A stretch of 10,447 nt of DNA from G039029935 sp039029935 (GTDB taxonomy: Bacteria; Chloroflexota; Anaerolineae; Caldilineales; Caldilineaceae). The position numbers and the translations under genes were made by a program. The stretch spans positions 1 to 10,447 of the forward strand of contig JBCCFC010000381.1 in assembly GCA_039029935.1 (NCBI GenBank), given 5' to 3'. The notes below the pieces were generated by a model that worked only from the letters and a program-made list of their open reading frames with translations, was not told where the DNA came from and made no database searches. Positions 7,888 to 10,447 of the stretch are shown here, in pieces (within the stretch, counting starts at the first letter, position 1; every line of letters begins with the position of its first letter).

Positions 7888-8033
7888 TATTTTTGTCTAA
7901 TTTCTTGCGTGGTTTTACTTGGTACGGTATGAATACATGACGCGGTAAAAACGCCAGCATCTTTGGTTCTGAAAATCTTCAAAACACAGAAACAGCAGGG
8001 CTCTACCCCAAATGCATTCACGCCAAACGTGCG

Positions 8034-8132
8034 CTAAATGGCTGTGGCGGCAGGCATGATATCTCGGCTGATCTGTCGTTGGACAGATCGGAGATTCTTC
8101 AAATGTAGATAAAAGTAGCTAAAAGTATTCAT
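8034..8132 (-). CDS. Possible 32-residue leaderless small ORF
   Basis: An ATG at 8132-8130 opens a 32-codon frame ending in TAG at 8034-8036. The product starts MNTFSYFYLHLKNL and ends MPAATAI. The ATG lies about 2 nt from the transcription start expected from the strong promoter at 8141-8169, so translation would be leaderless. The frame covers the GATCTGTC hairpin, so it could act as a leader peptide for the HEAT-repeat gene downstream. I recognise no family, and a short frame in a leader may be chance. Confidence 0.22.
   Translation of the reverse strand: MNTFSYFYLHLKNLRSVQRQISRDIMPAATAI
8061..8095 (-). promoter_or_regulatory. Hairpin in the leader of the HEAT-repeat gene
   Basis: GATCTGTC (8070-8077) and GACAGATC (8082-8089) form a perfect 8-bp stem with a 4-nt loop. 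ATCTC (8061-8065) and GAGAT (8091-8095) can extend it across an asymmetric internal loop. It would lie about 40 nt into the transcript from the 8141-8169 promoter. There is no following U-tract, so attenuation is possible but not shown. It matches no riboswitch class I know. Confidence 0.4.
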
Positions 8133-8140
8133 CAATTTAC

Positions 8141-8179
8141 AGTATAGCAGGATTGTCTATGCTTGTCAACCCTTTTTTT
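8141..8179 (-). promoter_or_regulatory. Near-consensus sigma-70-type promoter, minus strand
   Basis: Read on the minus strand, TTGACA (8169-8164) is followed after exactly 17 bases by TATACT (8146-8141), with a run of seven A (8179-8173) just upstream resembling an UP element. Transcription should begin near 8134 and run toward the HEAT-repeat gene, whose ATG is about 350 nt away. It is by far the best promoter match in the window. Confidence 0.75.
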
Positions 8180-8402
8180 AGACATATATGGACTGTACAG
8201 CTTGATGTATAGAGAAATCTGGGGCAGCTTCTCACTCTGTGTCGCAACTTTGTATGCTCTGCACAAAGAACATAACAAAATATCAGCTAAAGTGAATGGA
8301 GGGCAAATAACTTTTTAGATTGTATACTAAAGGCATAATGATCTCCGGCTCAAATACACTGACACAACATCAATTAATTATGTTAAGTAAGGAGAAACAA
8401 CT
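8180..8402 (+). promoter_or_regulatory. Upstream region and ribosome-binding site of the carbonic anhydrase gene
   Basis: AAGGAG (8389-8394) lies 8 nt before the ATG at 8403 and fixes that start. CATAAT (8334-8339) or TATACT (8323-8328) could be a -10, but no good -35 lies at the proper distance. AACAT (8366-8370) and ATGTT (8380-8384) form a small inverted repeat between the promoter candidates and the ribosome-binding site. CTGTACAG (8193-8200) is an 8-base palindrome. Nothing else stands out and no ORF is convincing here. The ribosome-binding site is firm; promoter and operators are tentative. Confidence 0.4.
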
Positions 8403-9104
8403 ATGTCAGATACGATTCAAGCGAATGAATCGGAGAAATTAATGCAGATGAATGTTAATCCAACACACACGCCGGACTGTCCTATTTGCATGGCACAGTC
8501 ACCGATTGACTTGACCAAGCCAACAAAGGCTGCACTATCGCCCATTGCATTCCAGTATGCAGAGACGGATGTCGCTATTTTCAACAATGGCTATACACTA
8601 CAAGTTGACTGCATAGAAAGTGACGCTGCAAGCAATACCATCACGATTGATGACCGTTCCTATCGCCTAGTACAATTTCACTTTCATGCCCCCAGCGAGC
8701 ATACAGTGGATGGGCAGTTTTCGCCAATGGAGCTTCATTTGGTTCATGCCGATGATGATGGCAATTCGGCCGTAATCGGTGTCTTTATGGTCGAAGGTCA
8801 GATGCATGAGGCACTTGCGCCAGTGTGGAGTGTGCTAACGACTGAGGAAATCAAGATGGCGAATGTGCGTATTGCAGGCCACCGTGTCAACATAGCGACA
8901 CTCTTGCCAGCCGGACGAGCCTTCTATCGCTACGATGGCTCGCTGACAACACCGCCCTATAGCGAAGGTGTGTTGTGGTCTGTGATGCAATCTTCCATAG
9001 AGACGTCGGCACAGCAAATCGCTGCGTTTACGGCTCTTTTTGACGGGACCAATCGTCCGATTCAGTCGTTAAATGACCGTTGTATCCAGTTAGGTGGCGG
9101 TTGA
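8403..9104 (+). CDS. Alpha-class carbonic anhydrase, lacking a signal peptide
   Basis: This 233-residue protein should interconvert CO2 and bicarbonate at a zinc centre. Family blocks are QSPIDL (32-37), FNNGYTLQV (60-68), QFHFHAPSEHTVDG (91-104), ELHLVH (110-115), YRYDGSLTTPPYSEG (175-189) and NRPIQSL (217-223). Zinc ligands are His93, His95 and His112. Glu99 and Thr182 match the gatekeeper pair Glu106/Thr199 of human CA II, so activity is expected. Three oddities stand out. There is no signal peptide and no Trp-rich HWxYxG...GPxxW N-terminal block. Tyr64 replaces the proton-shuttle His (NNGH to NNGY). Tyr186 replaces the Cys of the usual bacterial TTPPCSEG, so Cys26, which sits at the partner position, cannot form the family disulfide. 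Together these suggest a cytoplasmic form, whereas bacterial alpha enzymes are usually exported. AAGGAG 8 nt upstream supports the start. It is a single gene, convergent with the propeller gene. Confidence 0.93.
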   Translation: MSDTIQANESEKLMQMNVNPTHTPDCPICMAQSPIDLTKPTKAALSPIAFQYAETDVAIFNNGYTLQVDCIESDAASNTITIDDRSYRLVQFHFHAPSEHTVDGQFSPMELHLVHADDDGNSAVIGVFMVEGQMHEALAPVWSVLTTEEIKMANVRIAGHRVNIATLLPAGRAFYRYDGSLTTPPYSEGVLWSVMQSSIETSAQQIAAFTALFDGTNRPIQSLNDRCIQLGGG

Positions 9105-9109
9105 TGAAC

Positions 9110-9154
9110 ACTTGCTGGAAGACAATATGAGATATATTTTGTCTTCCAGCAAGT
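9110..9154. terminator. Bidirectional stem-loop between convergent genes
   Basis: ACTTGCTGGAAGACAA (9110-9125) pairs perfectly with 9139-9154, a 16-bp stem with a 13-nt AT-rich loop. It begins 5 bases after the carbonic anhydrase stop and ends 20 bases beyond the stop of the convergent propeller gene. As at 7114-7158, neither strand has a U-tract after the stem. Position and symmetry favour a shared transcription terminator. Confidence 0.7.
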
Positions 9155-9174
9155 ATGTGCTTTACAACGGTGGT

Positions 9175-10447
9175 CTATTCTTGAGCAAGTTGCGGGTCGC
9201 GTATAAGCATTATACCAAAGGGTGTTGTGCCTGTCTTCACGACACGGGATGTTGTGGGGATCCCATTGGCGTCAAGATCAAGGATTGCTGTTGACTCCGA
9301 ATCCTTGCTATGGGTGATAAAGAGCTTGTCATTATTAATGGATACCATCAGGTTGTGTGGGTTGGGTAGTGGTGCATCAGCGGGTGCGTAGCCGATAATT
9401 TCAAATGTTGCGAGGTCGATGGTGTAGATGGATGATGACCCGTCTGCTGACTCGATGTTGCTGACATAGAGATGCGTTTCGGCTTCATTGGCCCAGATGC
9501 CGTGCGCACCAGGGATGTCCAGTTCCGCTGTAATCTCAAAACTATCTGGGTCAATTTGAAAGACTTTGCCTGCCTGTGCCGCGACATAGAGCTGGCTACC
9601 CTCTAATCCCCAATGCATCAGATGTGGGTCTATGGGGACTTCAAGCCGTGCCACTTCTTGGTAGGTCTCGCCGCTAATCTTGACCAACCAATCGTTTGTG
9701 GCGTCCTCACCGCCGATAAGTGAGACAATGGCATGGCTTGCTGTCAAGGTGATATCATGCGGTTTATGGGTTTCGGCCAAGTCCGCAGGAATCGGCACGG
9801 TTGCGACACCCGCTCTGTCGGCCAAAGACATCACACTCATGGTCTTGTCGATATCATTGACTACCCACATCTGCCCCAGTGCGGGATGGCTCCACATATG
9901 AAAGACCCCCTGCCCCGTAGGAATCTCTGCAATCCGGCGCAGACGCAGTGCATCATAGACCAGTACACGGTTTCGACCGCGATCCCCAATCCATAGCTCA
10001 TCCGAACCGAGCGGATTTTGCACATACATGGGTTCCGAACCGTCTTCAAGGATAATTTGCAAGACTTCCTCTGAGTCAACATCAATTAGCGAAACGCTTT
10101 GCGCACCACGATTGGCAACGGCAACCCGACTGCCCGTTGGTGAAGGTGGGAAGATGCCGCTGCTTGCCTCTGGTTGCGTGGTATCTTCCATCGAGGCACT
10201 ATCAGTAGCATCATCTTCTGCCTCGCCCGTATCATCACTCGCTGTCTCTGTGTCATCAGCGTCACCTGCATCGGTCTCGTCTGCACCCATTTCTTCTGCA
10301 TCATCAGAAGCATCCATCTCTGCGTCATCTGTATCGCTGTTATCATCTGCATGGTTGTCAGCTTCTGTGTCATCAGCCTCTGTGTCATCAGCTTCTGTGT
10401 CATCAGCCTCTGTGTCATCAGCCTCTGTGTCATCAGCTTCTGTGTCA
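9175..10447 (-). CDS. Beta-propeller (YVTN/YncE-like) protein with acidic repeat linker, 5' end outside window
   Basis: The frame is open to the right edge, so the true start is beyond 10447. An internal ATG at 10317 starts a 380-residue segment but lies inside the acidic linker and has no special claim to be the start. From that ATG, residues 1-50 are Asp/Glu/Ala/Thr-rich, continuing the upstream DTEAD repeats. From about 58 to 375 runs a beta-propeller with blade-like units, each a short strand motif such as RVAVANRGAQSVSLIDV, DELWIGDRGRNRVLVYD, QMWVVNDIDKTMSVMSL, QLYVAAQAGKVFQIDP, HLYVSNIESADGSSSIYTID and KLFITHSKDSESTAILDLD. Such propellers are usually periplasmic or surface-exposed, and the acidic linker suggests a stalk after a signal peptide or lipobox outside the window. 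Histidines recur where blades begin: 140, 144, 184, 187, 232, 235, 272 and 321. The function is unknown; ligand or metal binding is possible. The fold is well supported. Confidence 0.85.
   Translation of the reverse strand, partial: DTEADDTEADDTEADDTEADDTEADDTEADNHADDNSDTDDAEMDASDDAEEMGADETDAGDADDTETASDDTGEAEDDATDSASMEDTTQPEASSGIFPPSPTGSRVAVANRGAQSVSLIDVDSEEVLQIILEDGSEPMYVQNPLGSDELWIGDRGRNRVLVYDALRLRRIAEIPTGQGVFHMWSHPALGQMWVVNDIDKTMSVMSLADRAGVATVPIPADLAETHKPHDITLTASHAIVSLIGGEDATNDWLVKISGETYQEVARLEVPIDPHLMHWGLEGSQLYVAAQAGKVFQIDPDSFEITAELDIPGAHGIWANEAETHLYVSNIESADGSSSIYTIDLATFEIIGYAPADAPLPNPHNLMVSINNDKLFITHSKDSESTAILDLDANGIPTTSRVVKTGTTPFGIMLIRDPQLAQE
10358..10447 (-). repeat. 15-bp tandem repeat, at least six units, coding for DTEAD
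   Basis: Six contiguous units of TCAGCYTCTGTGTCA (plus strand) fill 10358-10447 and run off the window. Units differ only at the Y position, which is the third base of the Glu codon (GAA or GAG) in the minus-strand gene. Each unit therefore encodes the same pentapeptide in the acidic linker of the propeller protein. Such perfect in-frame repeats can change copy number by slippage without breaking the frame. Confidence 0.92.

Noticed and set aside
7785..8021. Minus-strand 78-residue frame ending in a TAATG overlap with the HEAT-repeat start
   Set aside because: It can start only at GTG, has no Shine-Dalgarno, runs through the 79-bp palindrome and resembles no family. The overlap is probably a by-product of the leader sequence.
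8061..8095. GATCTGTC hairpin as an intrinsic terminator
   Set aside because: No U-tract follows on either strand and it lies at the start of the predicted leader rather than after a gene.
10086..10433. Minus-strand frame with repeated MTQRL/MTQKL
   Set aside because: It is the shifted reading of the 15-bp repeat; the DTEAD frame continues into a proper beta-propeller.
10358..10447. Short regular repeats as a possible CRISPR array
   Set aside because: Units are contiguous 15-mers with no spacers and lie in frame within a coding sequence.

Overview
The window looks like chromosomal DNA of a free-living bacterium with a loose, non-operonic layout. The best lineage guess is Chloroflexota (Anaerolineae-like). 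This rests mainly on the 2017-residue secreted mosaic of SdrD_B/Cna_B-like and DUF11-like repeats, which ends in a fibronectin-like module and a YLPLLRK tail, a combination I associate from memory with that phylum. There is no 16S, tRNA or other marker gene to confirm it.

Layout: (1) 51-785, minus: the N-terminal two thirds of a Tat-exported agmatine/peptidylarginine deiminase-family protein. It loses homology abruptly and stops before the catalytic His-x-Asp and Cys regions, so it is probably a pseudogene. (2) 786-1041: divergent intergenic region with a cluster of TGTCA/TGACA half-sites and a possible extended -10 promoter. (3) 1042-7095, plus: the giant secreted repeat protein. (4) 7114-7158: a perfect 15-bp stem between convergent genes. 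(5) 7210-7785, minus: a HEAT-repeat protein. It has a leader of about 350 nt holding a 79-bp imperfect palindrome flanked by TA, a smaller hairpin and a possible 32-codon leaderless ORF. The leader is driven by a near-consensus promoter (TTGACA-N17-TATACT). (6) 8403-9104, plus: an alpha-class carbonic anhydrase with no signal peptide. (7) 9110-9154: a perfect 16-bp stem between convergent genes. (8) 9175-10447 and beyond, minus: a beta-propeller (YVTN/YncE-like) protein with a long acidic N-terminal linker, partly built from a 15-bp tandem repeat that runs off the right edge.

The genes do not form an obvious pathway. Neighbours are divergent or convergent and each seems to be its own transcription unit. 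The common theme is the cell surface: a Tat-exported deiminase remnant, a giant adhesin-like protein and a propeller on a long acidic stalk. I see no CRISPR array, tRNA, rRNA, transposase or recognisable defence system, and no clearly new multi-gene system. The most interesting points are the carbonic anhydrase that lacks both export signal and conserved disulfide, the histidines recurring across the propeller, the strong promoter with structured leader before the HEAT gene, and the C-terminal YLPxx motifs and Cys-pair pattern of the giant protein.
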